A stretch of 64,000 nucleotides of DNA from Podospora pseudoanserina (Eukaryota > Ascomycota > Sordariomycetes > Sordariales > Podosporaceae). Shown here one piece after another: positions 1 to 11,216 of the stretch (position 1 is the first letter of the stretch; every line of letters begins with the position of its first letter). The stretch is from the NCBI RefSeq assembly GCF_035222485.1, contig NC_085920.1:62001-126000 (forward strand), given 5' to 3'. The position numbers and the translations under genes are program-made. Under the pieces are notes generated by a model. It was not told where the DNA came from, made no database searches, and was given only the letters and a program-made list of their open reading frames with translations.

Positions 1-1640
1 CATTTCACAACGTTCGTCAAGGATTTTAGCTCCCGCAGCCCACCCTAGTCTCCAACCCCACAACACAGTGTCCGGCTTGTCTCTTCACCGTGAAGAACAC
101 GCCCACAGCACCAACATCATCAAACGCGTTGATGAAGGAGGAACTTTTATAGCATTTCGCAATGGACATGCTCTTCCATGATGAGGGGGAACCTGTCCGC
201 CAGCCTATCCAGCCTTCTACTTTGCCATCCCTGATCTTCACGTGGGTTTTCCCTCGCGTAACACAAAATCGTAGATGGCAAAAGTGCGGTGCAGTTACTG
301 GCCACGGTTCGACCCTTGCCAAGAATAACACTGAGGGATCATCTTTCAACTACACCCGATGGAGCAAGAGCATAGAGAAGAGCAGCAGCGGTATGGATAC
401 TTTTGTCATCTATCGTCCTTTTGCCTTTTCTTCTGCCCAATCTCAACGTGATGGATACTACAGCGCCAAGCCGATTCCAGAAGTCTGGTCCGATTCCATG
501 GCGTTTGGCTTCAAGGTCGTCCACCCCTTCTCCCGGCCAATGAAACATGGGACCAGCCGAGAGTTACACGTGGAGCGGGGCAGGACAAGCTCATTGATGA
601 GCCGGCCAAGCTTCCTTCTCTTCTCGGCATGGCGGCAGTTGCAGACTGAAGCAATGGCCAAGCTTCTTACGCAAACCATTCCCCTGACATCAAAAGCCAA
701 TGACATTGACCATCAAGAAGCCCACCCCCCGGCAGCGATAACGGCCTCTCTTGATGACAGAGATATCGACTCCATGCACACTGACGTTTGATGCCGCGCC
801 AACATCTTATCAGCTCAAGTCACAACATCAACATTCCAGTGAGACAGCCGGCTGCACCGATGGTTGCCCAGACGCCAGACGGGTGCCCAGACAGCTGCCC
901 AGACGGGCGTGAAGCAGCAAGCAACAGGCTAAAGCCCCCAGGGATGTCACTTGCCAGATCGGCGGGGAATTCTTCGCGCCGTCTGCAGCCAGACAGCTTG
1001 CGCCATCAAGACCTGACAAGCGAGTTTAATATCATGACTCTCCCCCCTCAGAACCTAGTGGGCTACCGACCTGCCTATTACGGGAATTCTTGTCGCTCCG
1101 GCGAATCGACTGACGGCCGACTGGGCGGACTGCTACATTGCCGTGCATAGATGGGTTGATCTGTTCAACGCCTGCGGTTGGTTGCCCGCAGGAGCTTTCT
1201 CCAACTTCCAATATGCATCCGGCAGACCGTTTCATCGGCGCCTCTGCTGCTTATCTCTAGGGTGGCCTGCGATCAAGCTGATGGTCGCCTCTTGTGGCAA
1301 TGGTCGAGGTGGGATGACACACAAGCCCTAAGCAAGTCCCCAGATAACCACCGACATGAGTAAAGCACATTCTGTTTTCGGCTTGGTCCCCGCCTCGAAC
1401 CTCGGTGATGGTACTGACAGTAGAGAATCCTCAGGTAGGTACCGTGTAGCGTGCCGATCAAGCTTGGGGCCGAGTTCCTGGGGGACGTAACACAATGATT
1501 AAATACCCAGCTGCCCGACCCCAAGCGGTTCCGTGGGCTTCTGTCTCCCTTGCATTCCACGATTTCCCTTCAAAACTGCCCCGATCGCCTCTGGGGGAAG
1601 TGGTCAACAACATACAGCACACCACACTACACCGCCCGCC
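1..1640. other. Intergenic, upstream of OPT transporter
   Basis: No convincing gene was found on either strand; the open frames here are short, of unnatural composition and lack a plausible splice structure. The right part must hold the promoter and leader of the OPT transporter gene. A short AGGTAGGTACC motif lies at 1433-1443 and recurs in other intergenic stretches of the window. Confidence 0.6.
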
Positions 1641-4023
1641 ATGGCTGACGAGGAGAAGAGGGCGCTCGAGACCACCACGGCCTCGGGCACCATTCGCCCA
1701 TTCTCTGAAGGCCAACCACCCATCGAAGGTCCCAATGAGCTCAAAACGGAACTGACGGTTGGGAATTCAGAAAAGGACCATGGATCCGACGGTGCCGAGG
1801 AGGAGGAGGAGGATTTGTGGAAGCCGCTGAAGATGGAAGCCGATATTCCCTATGAGGAGAATCCGCTTACCATCAGAGCCGTTGTTGTTGGTTGCATTCT
1901 GGGCTCTCTCGTCGCTGCTTCCAACTTGTACCTTGGTGAGCGATCTTGTCTGCTCTTCTCCAGACGTGTTGGTTAATCATCATGTTCAGGTCTCAAAACT
2001 GGCTTCACCTTCAGCGCCAACATGTTTGGTGCCATTTTCGGTTATGGTATCCTCAAGTTTATGGAAAAGTCTGGTGGGCAGATTCCCATCATCGGCGGTT
2101 TGTTCGGTCCGCAGGAAAACTCCATCGTCCAGGCTGTCGCGACGGGTGCGGGTGGTACCGGCGGCATCTTCGTCGCCGCCATCCCCGCCATGTACCGTCT
2201 CGGTGTGATGCCCGAGGGCCACTCGCCCATGGATGACATTGGTGCCATCTTCACTATCACCCTGGTTTGCTCCTTTGTGGGACTGTTCTACGTAACGCCT
2301 CTCCGCAAGTTCTTCATTGTCCAGGTCGCCCGTGAGCTGAAGCTCATGTTCCCCACGCCGACCGCCGTCGCTCTTACCATCCGTTCCATGCACGCCGGCG
2401 CTGCCGGTAGCCTTGACGCCATGAAGAAGCTTAAGTGCCTCATGATCTGCTTCGTGGGAGCTCTGATTCACCGTGTCGTCTCGTACTACGCCATCGGCAT
2501 CCTGTACGACTGGCACTTCTTCACGTGGATTCACATCTGGAGCGGCTACACCAGCTGGGCGCTCAACATTGAATCCTGGGGCTGGTATTTTGAATGGACC
2601 CCGGCCTTTATCGGTTCCGGCATCTTGATCGGTCTCAACCCCGCCATTTCCATGTTTGCCGGTGCCGTCATTGCCTGGGGTCTTATTGGTCCCCTGCTCG
2701 TGCACTACGGCGAATGCATCGGCATCCAGTTGTCTGAGGATCCCCAGTGGGACTCTTACTACAGTTTTGCCTCCCTCAGGAACCTCGGCACGGTTACGCC
2801 CTCTCCTCGATACTGGCTTCTCTGGCCCGGTGTCATGGTCATGGTGTGCTCGTCCATGGCCGAGCTCTTTGTCCAGTACAAGGTCATTTGGAGCGGCGTC
2901 AGCACCATCTGGAACCAGGGCTGCGGTGGCATCAACGGAATGTTGGTCAAGCGTGGCAAGTCCAGCAACTTCTTCGCCAAGCACGGCGCACCCAAGGTCA
3001 GGAGCGAGAGCATGGTTGAGGATCCTTTCCCACCAGAGCAACAGGTCAAGAACTGGATGTGGCTCGTTGGCCTTCTCGTGACGGTCGTCATCTCCATGAT
3101 CATCTTCCACTTCCAGTGGGAGATGAACCCCGGTCTTACCCTGTTGGCCATCCTGCTTGCCTTCCTCTTCTCGTTCCTCGCCATCCAGATCGGCGCTGTT
3201 ACCGACACGACCCCCCTGACGGCCGCCGCCAAGGCCTCGCAGCTCGTCTTTGGTGCCGCCACCTCGGGAGGTGGTTTCAGCATCAAGCATGCCCAGAAGC
3301 TCAACTTGGTGGCCGGTGGTATTGCTTCTGGCGGTGCTGATGTGGCTGCCGCCCTTGTCGGTGATTTCAGAACCGGTTTCTTGATCGGCACATCGCCCAT
3401 CAAGCAGTGGGTTGGACAATGCATTGGCAGTTTCGTCTCGGTGTGGCTCGCACCAGGTCTGTTTGTCCTCTTCACGTCGGCCTACCCCTGCATCTGGAAA
3501 GGTGAGGCCGAGGGTGAGAACTGCGCTTTCGACGTCCCCTCCGTGTCCGCCTGGGCTGCCGTGGCCGAGGCTGTCACGGACCCCAACGTCAAGATTCCCT
3601 TTAGCAGCGGCATGTTTGCCATTGCCATGGGTATCTTGTCTGTTGCGCAGGTCGTCTTCCGTCATTTTTACCTGGTGGGCGAGCGTGAAAAGTACCGCAA
3701 GTGGCTGCCCAACTGGGGTGCCATCGCCCTCTCCTGGGTCATCCCCGCCCCGGTGTTTGCCAACGCTGCGTTACTGGGTGCCATCATCGCCGCGCTGTGG
3801 AGGAAGTACAACATGCGCACATGGGACATTTACGGCTATGCTGTGGCAGCTGGTGAGTTATTTTTAGTGTTTGGTTTCATAACATGTGACTGACTGTGTT
3901 GTTCAAACAGGTTTCATTGCCGGCGAGGGTCTTGGTGGTGTTGTGGGCGCTGTCCTTACGCTGGCCGGCGTCGACGGAGCAGTCAAGGGCACACAGATTG
4001 CCTGCCCACTCAACTCTTGCTGA
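1641..4023 (+). CDS. OPT-family oligopeptide transporter (756 aa, 3 exons)
   Basis: Polytopic membrane protein expected to import small peptides or metal chelates with protons across the plasma or vacuolar membrane. Exons are 1641-1935, 1990-3852 and 3911-4023; both introns (54 and 58 nt) have GT..AG ends, and joining them restores NLYLG-LKTGF and VAAG-FIAGEG. Residues 1-75 form an acidic cytosolic head with a run of Glu near 54-57. The first membrane segment (about 77-98) leads into the [19 protein letters not shown] region, and many hydrophobic segments follow to the end, as in OPT proteins. The [20 protein letters not shown] and [20 protein letters not shown] stretches resemble the yeast YGL114W-type branch rather than classical OPT1/OPT2; this subfamily placement is from memory. 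Length fits the family. Substrate cannot be read from the sequence. The gene converges on the CE15 esterase gene. Confidence 0.9.
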
Positions 4024-4181
4024 TACGTTCGTTGAGCGGGTTGTACATGATTGCTTCTTGTGTTTATGGTTGGATATGATTTAAATGGGTGTAATGATTT
4101 GAAAGCAGCGTATACCATTGATTTTCTTCTCAAATAATTGGATTCATGATGTTTATTGTGCAGAGAGTGATGATGCTACAG

Positions 4182-5537
4182 CTATCTTGAATTTCCCAGC
4201 CTACGCCTGCGGAACGGCAGTTGCCCAAGGGTACGATGTGGCCAGAGGTATGTTGTAGGTGCCCAGGCTGTGAAAGTTTCTGGTGGTGGTGGTGTTGAAA
4301 AAGATCTTTTGCACAAAGGGCAGGATCCCGTTACTGCTTCGGTCAGCATTTTCTTCCACACAAATTGATCAGGCATGCGGAAAACGTACAATCCGCTCAT
4401 ATCACAATGTCCTCCGCTCCTGACATTGATTCCAATCTTGTCCCCCGCCCCAAGCCAGTCATACACCACCTTGGCCGCTGGGAAAATGACGGTTGCCGTC
4501 CCTTTGCTGTTCACAAACTGGTCGCCCGTTCCCTGGTCGATAATCAACGCCCGCGGAGCGATGGCAGCGGCAATGGTGTGCGCGTCAAAGGGCAGGTTCT
4601 CGTGGTGGTTCATAAAACTCCCCAGCTTGGAATTCGACCACCACCCGGCACCCTGCTTGCTGTTCTCGAGGTTCTCCCCCTGCCCGGACAGCGTAAAGTA
4701 CCGGTACGGTCCCAGCCCCTGAACGCCAGAAGACATGGGCATGGTGACGGTGATGCGCTTGTCAAACAGCCCCGCGACCAGGGCGGCTTTCCCCAGACGG
4801 GAGCAGCCAGTCACACCGACGCGGTAGGGGTCGATTTCTGGGACGGTGAGCTGGATCGCGTCGAGGGTGCGGTGGAAGCCCCAGGCCCAGGCGGTCAGGA
4901 CGCCAATGTCGCGGCCGTTGTAGATGCTCCAAAAGGCTCCCGTCTTGGAGTTGCTGTCGGGGGCCACGGTGGTGTAGTCGAACTGGGCGACGGCGATGCC
5001 GGCTTGGAGGTAGGGCTGGTTTTGCATGCCGCCTATGTTGATCACGACGGGCGCCGGACGGGAGCTGCTCGCTCCGGAGGGCAGCTGGATGGTGGCCCTG
5101 AAGTAGCCGCGTTTGTTTTGGGGACCCGTGACGGTGATTTGCAGGGTCGTGCCTGACCGGGTGGCTTCGACCTTTTCCTGGGTTGGGTCGGGGTAGTACC
5201 CGAATTGGTATTCTTGGAGGAGCTGGAGGATCTCGGGTTGGCGGCACTGGTACCACTCAGCACGGGATTTGATGCGGTTGGGGGCGTTGCCGGTCATGAC
5301 ATCGCGGGCAAAGGTCGAGGAACCGGCGGCGTTGTCGGTGGTGGTGTACTTTAACGGTAAAAAGGGGTCAGGGAGCGAGGACTGGAGTGGGAGTTGTTGC
5401 CAGGTCGGGAAGGGAAAAGGCAAGGGTGCGCATTGGACTTGACGGGGGGAGATCTCTTGGTCATTCTCACTCGATGCTGGTGCCGCAGCCGATAAAACGG
5501 CTGCTGTCGCCGCAGTGAAGAGAATGGAGTAACGCAT
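4182..5537 (-). CDS. Secreted CE15 glucuronoyl methylesterase-like protein (451 aa)
   Basis: Family CE15 enzymes cleave the ester between 4-O-methyl-glucuronic acid of xylan and lignin alcohols outside the cell. A signal peptide covers about residues 1-20. The alpha/beta-hydrolase core starts near residue 75. The nucleophile elbow GCSRLGK puts the Ser at 246, and the His sits in GGHCDMSG at 377. The canonical Glu, expected about 23 residues after the Ser, is replaced: the local sequence is MPMSSGVQG. Glu288/291 in GQGENLENS may supply the acid, as proposed for some CE15 members with a shifted acid; this is inference. There is no CBM1 domain. The last ~35 residues (Pro/Arg-rich) look unlike the family. 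A second frame over 4190-4330 also reads plausibly, so a small terminal intron or frame error is possible. Start chosen at the first Met before the signal peptide. Confidence 0.85.
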   Translation of the reverse strand: MRYSILFTAATAAVLSAAAPASSENDQEISPRQVQCAPLPFPFPTWQQLPLQSSLPDPFLPLKYTTTDNAAGSSTFARDVMTGNAPNRIKSRAEWYQCRQPEILQLLQEYQFGYYPDPTQEKVEATRSGTTLQITVTGPQNKRGYFRATIQLPSGASSSRPAPVVINIGGMQNQPYLQAGIAVAQFDYTTVAPDSNSKTGAFWSIYNGRDIGVLTAWAWGFHRTLDAIQLTVPEIDPYRVGVTGCSRLGKAALVAGLFDKRITVTMPMSSGVQGLGPYRYFTLSGQGENLENSKQGAGWWSNSKLGSFMNHHENLPFDAHTIAAAIAPRALIIDQGTGDQFVNSKGTATVIFPAAKVVYDWLGAGDKIGINVRSGGHCDMSGLYVFRMPDQFVWKKMLTEAVTGSCPLCKRSFSTPPPPETFTAWAPTTYLWPHRTLGQLPFRRRRLGNSR

Positions 5538-6078
5538 GATGACTTGCTCTTGGACAGGTATCTAGCGATTTGCTCTTCAAGAAGCTGCACTCCGGCCTTG
5601 TCTGATATAAGACGGCCAAGAAAAGCTGGGGTACATCAACCTCGTGGCATTAATCCCCGAACCCGTGCATCCCGTCACCCGGATGCTTGGTCCTTGTGGG
5701 GTAAAGCCGTGTTGATGATGGGTTGATCCGTATTAGCCATATTGACGCGGCGTAAAAGGTGCCGGGCAAACAAGGCACTCTGGGAGTTCTGTCATATATA
5801 TCAGAGGCTTGATCGGGAACAAGATTCAAAACACACAACGTGTGAGGGTTACAGTCTAGATTTATCCGTCTTGTGTTTCCACCAACTGCAATCACCTGGC
5901 GTTTGTTGTTCAATAAAGAAGAGAAATATTTCCTGAAACCAGGTATTATAGAACCGAACTGGGATGTTGAGAATCAGTTTTCAAACCTGACAGCGCCTTT
6001 TCTCCAGAACCTCCTTTCAACCGGCCGTCACTTCATTCCAGGAACAAAAGAAAAGAACATGACAACAGGGCCGGACCC
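5538..6078. other. Intergenic between CE15 esterase and SAT4-type gene
   Basis: About 540 bases with no supportable gene. The left part is the promoter and leader of the CE15 gene (minus strand); the right part is the 3' flank of the SAT4-type gene. Confidence 0.6.
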
Positions 6079-7345
6079 CTAAACCTTCTGGGCCGTCTTT
6101 TCATCCTCATACTGAACAGTGAATTCAGTGACCTGGGCAATGCCGTTCTTGCCTGGGTTCATCTTCTCCCCGTTTTGCACCAGGATTCCTCGGTCGCTCT
6201 GGTCGTCGTCACCCAGTCGGTGAAGCTCGAGATCGCTGCCGGTGGGGGCGGGCCGGCTGGAGATGGTGATCATTCTGCTGCGGTTGCCACTGGCACCGGT
6301 TTCCTTGACGTAGCCGCTGTGGTATTGTCTCGAGGTTTTGGCGTCACGAACGAGAACACGAAGCATGGGGATAGAGGCGGCGATGATCGAAGCGGAAACC
6401 TCGGCGTTGCCCCAAATCCAAAGGTCAATGGCATCGGCTATTTTAAGGTCGGTCAGCAAAATGTCCTTCTCTACAGCAGTCTGGGGGACCTACCAAAATC
6501 CTCAGACAACATGACATTGACCATGCTGGTCTTGATGATGGCCGTGATTCCAGCAAAAATACCCATGCTCATGGCGATACCCACACCGATCTTCTCGCTG
6601 TTTCTCATCTGGAGGCCCCAGAGGAACTTCCACGGGAGCATGGCAAGTGTCAAGTCCATAAAGGCCGAATACGAACCCGAAAAGATGTTGTAGCGAACCA
6701 AGATGTGCGGCGCCCAGCACGTGCCCTCGACGAACATGTCCCAGACTTTTTGGATAGGCGTGCAAGAGACCCAGGGAAACAAGGCGGACAGGCCCATGGC
6801 GATGTTCATGCTGATGATGCAGAACCAGGTGACCTTTTTGATCCAGCCGTCGGTGAGGTGAAGCAAGGTGATGCCGAAGGATGTCTTGGACCACACGGCA
6901 GCCGTGACGGAGAGGGTGCCCGAAATGTTCATGGGAAGCAAAAGGTGAATCATGTTCTCCATGGGGAAATCCCAAATGTGTTTGCCGTATCCCATTGTGG
7001 TCATGTAGGTCATCAAGGAAGATTCGGCGGTGATGCACAACTTGGCTCACGCGTCAGCACTGGGGACCTAGACAAGAGAATTGGGGGTATCGTGAGACTT
7101 ACGATAGCTCCAATGAGAAAGTAATCATCCCACCACAAACTCTGCCTCTTGAGCATCCGGCAGTAGAGTCTCAGAGCCAAAAAGGCGCCAGCGACACAAG
7201 TAAGGGTCCAGACGCAGGCCACGAGTTTTGGACCGGCATCGTCGTGAGGAAGGGCGGCGAGCTCGGCGGGAGTGAGCGCGACTGGGGTGGCGAACTGGTC
7301 CGGTTTGGTGCCGTCCTCTTGCGTAGTGAGGACTACGTCGGCCAT
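6079..7345 (-). CDS. SAT4-type rhodopsin-fold integral membrane protein (382 aa, 3 exons)
   Basis: Member of the large fungal seven-helix family (Pfam fungal rhodopsin, formerly SAT4/DUF3723-like) that includes PTH11-like receptors; most have no assigned ligand. Exons on the minus strand are 7345-7103, 7040-6494 and 6437-6079. Intron 1 (62 nt) ends in AAG after a CTGAC branch site; intron 2 (56 nt) ends ..AATAG after CTGAC. Splicing gives the continuous family motif SEDF-ADAIDLWIWGNAEV, where an acidic/aromatic run precedes the last helix. Exon 1 holds the first helix and the KRQSLWWDDYFLIGA motif (WWDD is diagnostic). The C-terminal 85 residues are polar and cytosolic. Start is the ATG at 7345. 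Function beyond a membrane sensor or receptor role cannot be inferred. Confidence 0.85.
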
Positions 7346-9431
7346 CGTTGGTTGTCTGAATGTCGATCCGAAACTCGCCGGAAAGCTAATATAAGGTGAA
7401 CGAAACAAAGGTAACGAATGTATGGAAGAACACAACCCCAACTGCCAACGGTTGGGCGGCTGGATCGACCTGTGAAGCGAACAAAGATCTGCAGATGCTG
7501 GAGATCGAGATTATCAAGGCAGCCGAGATGATCAGGGGACCGGTGGGAGGGAGGCGGTTGGAATTGTTATACAGAATATCAAAGATGGAAAGGATCGGAA
7601 GACACCCACTCAACAGCTGTGGATAAACTGAGACCTAATACCATGGAACTATCATGCCCCCGGGCTTCCCTTCCTTATCGACGTTTCTGCCGAGGGGTGG
7701 CCCTTGTCGTACCGACCTCCTGGGCTGGCAAGCAAACCCTGAAGGACAGGGGATTGTGTTGTGTGCAGCCTGGTGGAGAGGGTTGGCTTAGCCGGAAACG
7801 GAAAGGGGTAGATCGAGCCCAGAACTATTGTGGATGTTTCGTTTGGGTTTTTGTTTTCGACTAGCATGGTCCCCGAAGCTTCCATATCGACATCAAGGGG
7901 CGCCGCCTAGGGTCACCGCGTAGCGTAGGGACTTGACCATTGATTCGTTTCTGTTCTGATGGATCCTTGGCCCTACTTTGCCAATAGTTTGGGATGTTGC
8001 TGTCACACTCAAGGACAGAGAGGAGAAAACGTGGCCAATAATTTCTTATTCTTCGACATGGTGCCATTCTGCGAACAGCATCCTCCACGGGCCAAGCAGC
8101 GTTTTTGTTTGTTTCCGCTCCTCGCGTGACTTGACAGCGGCAGTTGCACCTCTGTAGATACTGTATGCTTGTTAACATATATGCCTGCAAGAGCCTTGAC
8201 GAGACGTTTGTGATCTCAGTCACTTAGTTTTGAATGTTACCCTGAGGTCGCGCTGCTAACAACAGGCTTCCCCGCGTGCACGTTGCCGGGACCCTAGTGT
8301 GTTGTAGTGAATATCTCTAGTTCCACCTTCACAAGCCACCCTTTTTTCTTTTTCTTCTTCAGGTCGTCTGTGTGGTAGACTTTGCTTGTTGCTTTTCTCC
8401 TCGCTAGCTCCCAAGCGACTGGTGGCCCACGAGGATCTTTTCGGTGGAGCCTAACTTGTTTGACGAGATCGATCAACAGTGCTCACAGGGCGATGCTGAG
8501 GAGTCAAAATCGGACGGTGGAGACGGGAAAAACAGAGAGGCCCAAGCTTGTTCTTCTTTTTGATAAAAAAGCGGCATGAAAACGGCTGGCTCTTCCCGGC
8601 CGAGGCGGACCGGCAACGGCCAACGGGTGGTGCGTCCGAGCGAGCCCCCGTGAATCCCGCGGTTATTCTGACCGAAGAAAAATTGAAGGATTTCGAACCC
8701 GGACAACACGTTTCGGCACACGGCAGTGCCCGATCACAGGCACCAGTCAAGCTCCCTCGCCCAGTCCCCCAACCCCGACCCTACCAGCGATTCTCCTTCC
8801 TGTTGTGGTGATCTGGCAAATTGTTGCCTCTACCAATTTAAACTTTTCGACGACTGGGCCCACGCCTCTGGTGCCTGTGGGGTACGTGCTGGGATGCCCT
8901 GCCCTTGTGTATGGCAGAAGCTGGGATCAATTCTTGCGCGGCACTGTGGAGTACCGATCACAAGGCTTGGGATGGCCTCAGCTCTTGCTTGGGTCTTGAT
9001 ATCAAGATGCTAGCTGATGACAACACCGCCTTCTCTCAGCACGACGACGATGCCGCAAAGACTCTCCACCAATAGAAACCTAACGCGGCATCGCCAGCCG
9101 ACAAAAGATGGGCCAAGTGGACTAGCTCTACTGGTCTGTGACGCCGGCGTTGGCTCGGTCCATACGGAGTATATGGATGGATATGCGATCCTATAGGAAG
9201 AGGGCCGGAGTTGCTTAGCGAGCATTTAAATCTTGATGGGGTTGAAAGCTCGGACGCTTTAATACCGCCGTGCTGGAGCCGAAAGATAATATGCATAAAT
9301 GTCAGGGGTCGCATTCGGCTGACCAAATATGAGTTCAATATACACCAAGAGGATGCCATCCAAAAAGGGCATGTCCAACTGTCTATGCACAGGGCCAGGT
9401 AGATATACAATATCAACTCAGGCAACCACCC
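7346..9431. other. 2.1-kb intergenic stretch
   Basis: No gene could be supported. All frames are short, with Ser/Pro/Arg-biased translations and no recognisable domain. There is a T-rich tract near 8340-8360. A T-loop-like sequence near 8690 was examined as a tRNA and rejected. The left end must contain the promoter of the SAT4-type gene and the right end the 3' region of the metallophosphoesterase gene. Confidence 0.5.
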
Positions 9432-11216
9432 CTACCCAGATTTGGGCTGTGCTCGGGCCTTTTCGGTTTGTGTAGTTGCCGCCGGCATCTTGGCTGATGC
9501 TTTGCTTGATCCCCAAAACAGACCATCAACATCCAATCCCACCACCTTGAGAGCTCCGCAGGCAATGTACACCACCAGCCCAACAACAGCGATGAGATCC
9601 AGAATGTGCACCAGCCACCACAGGTGCTGCGTCCCCAGCGGGCAGGTGTCGTAGTCGGCCTTCCACTGCCAGCTCTCCTCGTCAAACCAGATGCTCAACA
9701 AGCCTGCGTTTCCGCCAAAGTCTCCCATCATGCTCCTGACGGTGATCTCTCTGACGCCCGGGACACCCTCCGCTTCTTTTCCCACCGTCTTTTCCCTCAC
9801 CGCTTGCCTCCACCGCTTCACCTGCCACTCCAACTCTCCACCCTCGGCCGTCTGGTTCACATAATGGTACGTGTCACATCCAGCATGGTCGTGGCCGTTG
9901 AGAATAATGCCTCTTCTCCCCTTGCCGCCGCCCGGGGCACTGGAAGAAGCCGACATGCCCAAGATTCCTTCCAGAAAGCCTTTTGACGCGGCAACACTGA
10001 GCTGGTTTTGCTCCTTCAGAGTCCCGTCGTGCGAGTGGAATTCGAAAAAGGGCTGGTCGACGCAGACACCGGTTGGTTTGTACAGCGGGATGTGGGTCAA
10101 AATCACGGTATAGTGCCCCTCAAACTCGACTGCGGCTGCGGTGTTGATGACATTGTTGATAAAGGTATAAGTATCATCTTGCAGTTGGGTCGAGAGCGCC
10201 GGGGTGTCGAGGTTCATGTCGTTGAGCACCACCAATCTCAGCTCAGGGATCAGCCTGGTGGACTCGGTGTTGGTGTCGGGATCATATAGAGTCTTGCTGT
10301 CAAAACCTTCGGGCAGGGGCAGCTCAAACCGCAGCTCGTAGTTGATCTTTCCAAACGCCTTCTCGAAGCGCGCCGTCAGATTCGTGGTGATGTCTCCCGC
10401 ATAGCCAATGTCGTGGTTGCCCGCCACGTTGATGATGCGCCTGGCCCAGGTGGTGTCATTGTCAAAGCGGGAGAGGTACCCGGACAGATCGTACTCCTCG
10501 GCCGGATACGCCTGCAGAGAATTGGGCACCTTTTCTGCGCCGCGAAAGACACGGTTCCAGTATCGGTTCGCGCGCTTGGTGAACTCGGCCTCGTTGAGCC
10601 ACTGGCTACCGACAAGATCGCCCAATACCGTTACGTGTGTGGGGCGAGTCCACCAGTGGACAGACCGATAGATGTGGGCAAGGTAAAAATCGTTGCCGAA
10701 CAGGTCGATGATCTTGCGGACCGACTCAAAAAAGTTGAAGGTGTCCTCTAGCAGAATATCGACAACATCGTGGAGGGCTTGCTTGATGCCGAGTCGCGAC
10801 AGCTTAAAGTTGCGAACGAGAGATTTCGCATGGGGGAAAACGCCGAGGTATTCAATCGGAATCGAGGTAGAACCCTCCAACTGCGGATCGCCGAGGGTCA
10901 GGAGACGGAAAGGGGCTTTTTTCGAGGGGAGCGCCGGGGCGGGAGGTTCCTCGATGCTCGAGTTGATCGCTGTCGCTGTCGCTGTCGCTGTCGCCGTCGC
11001 ATTGGCGAGAAAAGCGGGGACCCAGTGGGATTTGGCCGTTTCGAGGAAAGGCGACCGTGTTTCCGACGACGAAGAGGGCGGCAGCGGAAATGCGCAGGCG
11101 CCAAAAACTGGGTACAGGTAGAGATAAATCGTCAGGGCGATGGAGACGGGAATGAGGACGCGCAAGACATGGCGAAGAATCGCCATCGGCTTTGGGAAGC
11201 TGCAGAATCGCGTCAT
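9432..11216 (-). CDS. TED1/CDC1-like metallophosphoesterase (594 aa, single exon)
   Basis: Calcineurin-like phosphoesterase of the Cdc1/Ted1/PGAP5 group, whose members remove ethanolamine-phosphate from GPI-anchor glycans in the ER so that GPI proteins can leave with p24 cargo receptors. An amino-terminal membrane segment (about residues 13-37) is followed by a luminal metal-binding domain. Its motifs in order are GDPQLEG (109-115), GDLVGSQW (199-206), GNHDIGYAGD (266-275), an ILTHIPLY segment and NGHDHAGCD (about residue 460). A second hydrophobic segment near residues 540-563 resembles Ted1. An Ala-Thr tract (about 71-83) is encoded by a (TCGCTG)-type hexanucleotide repeat at about 10972-11005. 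Start chosen at 11216 because the Met just before the membrane anchor is most natural. The frame stays open upstream to a Met at 11387, which would add 57 residues of unlikely sequence. Confidence 0.85.
   Translation of the reverse strand: MTRFCSFPKPMAILRHVLRVLIPVSIALTIYLYLYPVFGACAFPLPPSSSSETRSPFLETAKSHWVPAFLANATATATATATAINSSIEEPPAPALPSKKAPFRLLTLGDPQLEGSTSIPIEYLGVFPHAKSLVRNFKLSRLGIKQALHDVVDILLEDTFNFFESVRKIIDLFGNDFYLAHIYRSVHWWTRPTHVTVLGDLVGSQWLNEAEFTKRANRYWNRVFRGAEKVPNSLQAYPAEEYDLSGYLSRFDNDTTWARRIINVAGNHDIGYAGDITTNLTARFEKAFGKINYELRFELPLPEGFDSKTLYDPDTNTESTRLIPELRLVVLNDMNLDTPALSTQLQDDTYTFINNVINTAAAVEFEGHYTVILTHIPLYKPTGVCVDQPFFEFHSHDGTLKEQNQLSVAASKGFLEGILGMSASSSAPGGGKGRRGIILNGHDHAGCDTYHYVNQTAEGGELEWQVKRWRQAVREKTVGKEAEGVPGVREITVRSMMGDFGGNAGLLSIWFDEESWQWKADYDTCPLGTQHLWWLVHILDLIAVVGLVVYIACGALKVVGLDVDGLFWGSSKASAKMPAATTQTEKARAQPKSG
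10972..11005. repeat. Hexanucleotide microsatellite inside TED1-like coding sequence
   Basis: Repeated TCGCTG/TCGCCG units on the plus strand encode the Ala-Thr run near residues 71-83 of the minus-strand phosphoesterase. The period is a multiple of three, so copy-number changes keep the frame. Confidence 0.85.

Noticed and set aside
162-791. 209-codon plus-strand frame at the window start
   Set aside because: Composition and lack of any domain or splice pattern argue for chance; nothing on the opposite strand fits either.
1986-3665. A 559-codon open frame on the minus strand across the OPT gene
   Set aside because: It is the mirror of the OPT coding frame; its translation is Gly/Asp/His-rich without hydrophobic pattern, while the plus strand reads as a clear polytopic transporter.
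8640-8720. TTCGAACCC segment as a possible tRNA T-loop
   Set aside because: The flanking bases do not pair into a T stem and no anticodon or acceptor stem could be built.
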